NCBI GenBank assembly: GCA_028865155.1
Contig: JAGWKW010000087.1
Span: forward strand, 1 to 5,932
Reading direction: 5' to 3'
DNA length: 5,932 bases
Origin: Alphaproteobacteria bacterium
GTDB taxonomy: Bacteria; Pseudomonadota; Alphaproteobacteria; UBA9219
Shown here piece by piece: positions 5,886 through 5,932 of the stretch (its first letter is position 1; every line of letters starts with the position of its first letter). Position numbers and translations under genes: made by a program. Below the pieces are notes generated by a model. It worked only from the letters and a program-made list of their open reading frames with translations, was not told where the DNA came from and ran no database searches.

Positions 5886-5932
5886 GACAGGCCCCCATAA
5901 AGCTCGATTTGGTCGCAAAACCCATCTGCCGC
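5870..5932 (-). CDS. C-terminal end of a probable minus-strand gene (5' partial, truncated by window edge)
   Basis: On the minus strand an open frame enters from the right edge and ends at a TAA (complement of 5870-5872). It encodes about 20 residues that include DGFCDQIELYGGLSQGYK. Codon choice looks coding, and the arrangement (convergent, tail overlapping the exporter by 16 nt) mirrors the one at 1650-1681. The CDQIELYGG string vaguely recalls the 'FCD.V.LYGF' segment near the C-terminus of family-29 glycosyltransferases, but 20 residues are too few to assign a family. It may also be chance open frame. Confidence 0.35.
   Translation of the reverse strand, partial: AADGFCDQIELYGGLSQGYK

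Overview
The window is a compact, GC-rich bacterial chromosomal segment with very short or negative intergenic distances. It most likely comes from an alphaproteobacterium. The evidence is a heat-shock sigma factor with an intact RpoH box (QKKLFFNLR) close to an RluD-type pseudouridine synthase, plus an AlgC/PgmG-like phosphomannomutase/phosphoglucomutase. I cannot assign an order or genus from the sequence alone. There is no sign of a mobile element, CRISPR array, tRNA or rRNA.

Layout, left to right. (1) A plus-strand cluster: the C-terminal end of a probable family-3 periplasmic solute-binding protein (2-175), an unrecognised secreted protein coupled to it by an ATGA overlap (172-705), and an RluD-like 23S rRNA pseudouridine synthase (716-1681). 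(2) A minus-strand cluster read from 3578 down to 1650: rpoH (sigma-32), a TMEM175-family six-helix channel-like protein 7 nt downstream, and a GNAT acetyltransferase whose GTG start overlaps the channel gene's stop (GTGA). The acetyltransferase gene ends inside the 3' end of rluD, a 32-nt tail-to-tail overlap. (3) A 128-nt divergent intergenic region (3579-3706). (4) A plus-strand pair: the phosphohexomutase (3707-5134) and a LysE/RhtB-type exporter (5220-5885) that starts at TTG. (5) At the right edge, the last codons of a probable minus-strand gene (5870-5932) overlap the tail of the exporter gene.

How the genes relate: rpoH, the TMEM175-like gene and the GNAT gene look like one transcription unit headed by the heat-shock sigma factor. 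The phosphohexomutase would feed mannose-1-phosphate or glucose-1-phosphate into envelope polysaccharide synthesis. The most interesting non-coding signal is in the 85-nt leader before the exporter. Two perfectly complementary 7-mers, separated by an 8-bp inner stem, form a long hairpin that buries the exporter's Shine-Dalgarno sequence. It is a candidate translational switch or RNA thermometer. Otherwise the region reads as ordinary core chromosome; I did not find a clearly new multi-gene system.
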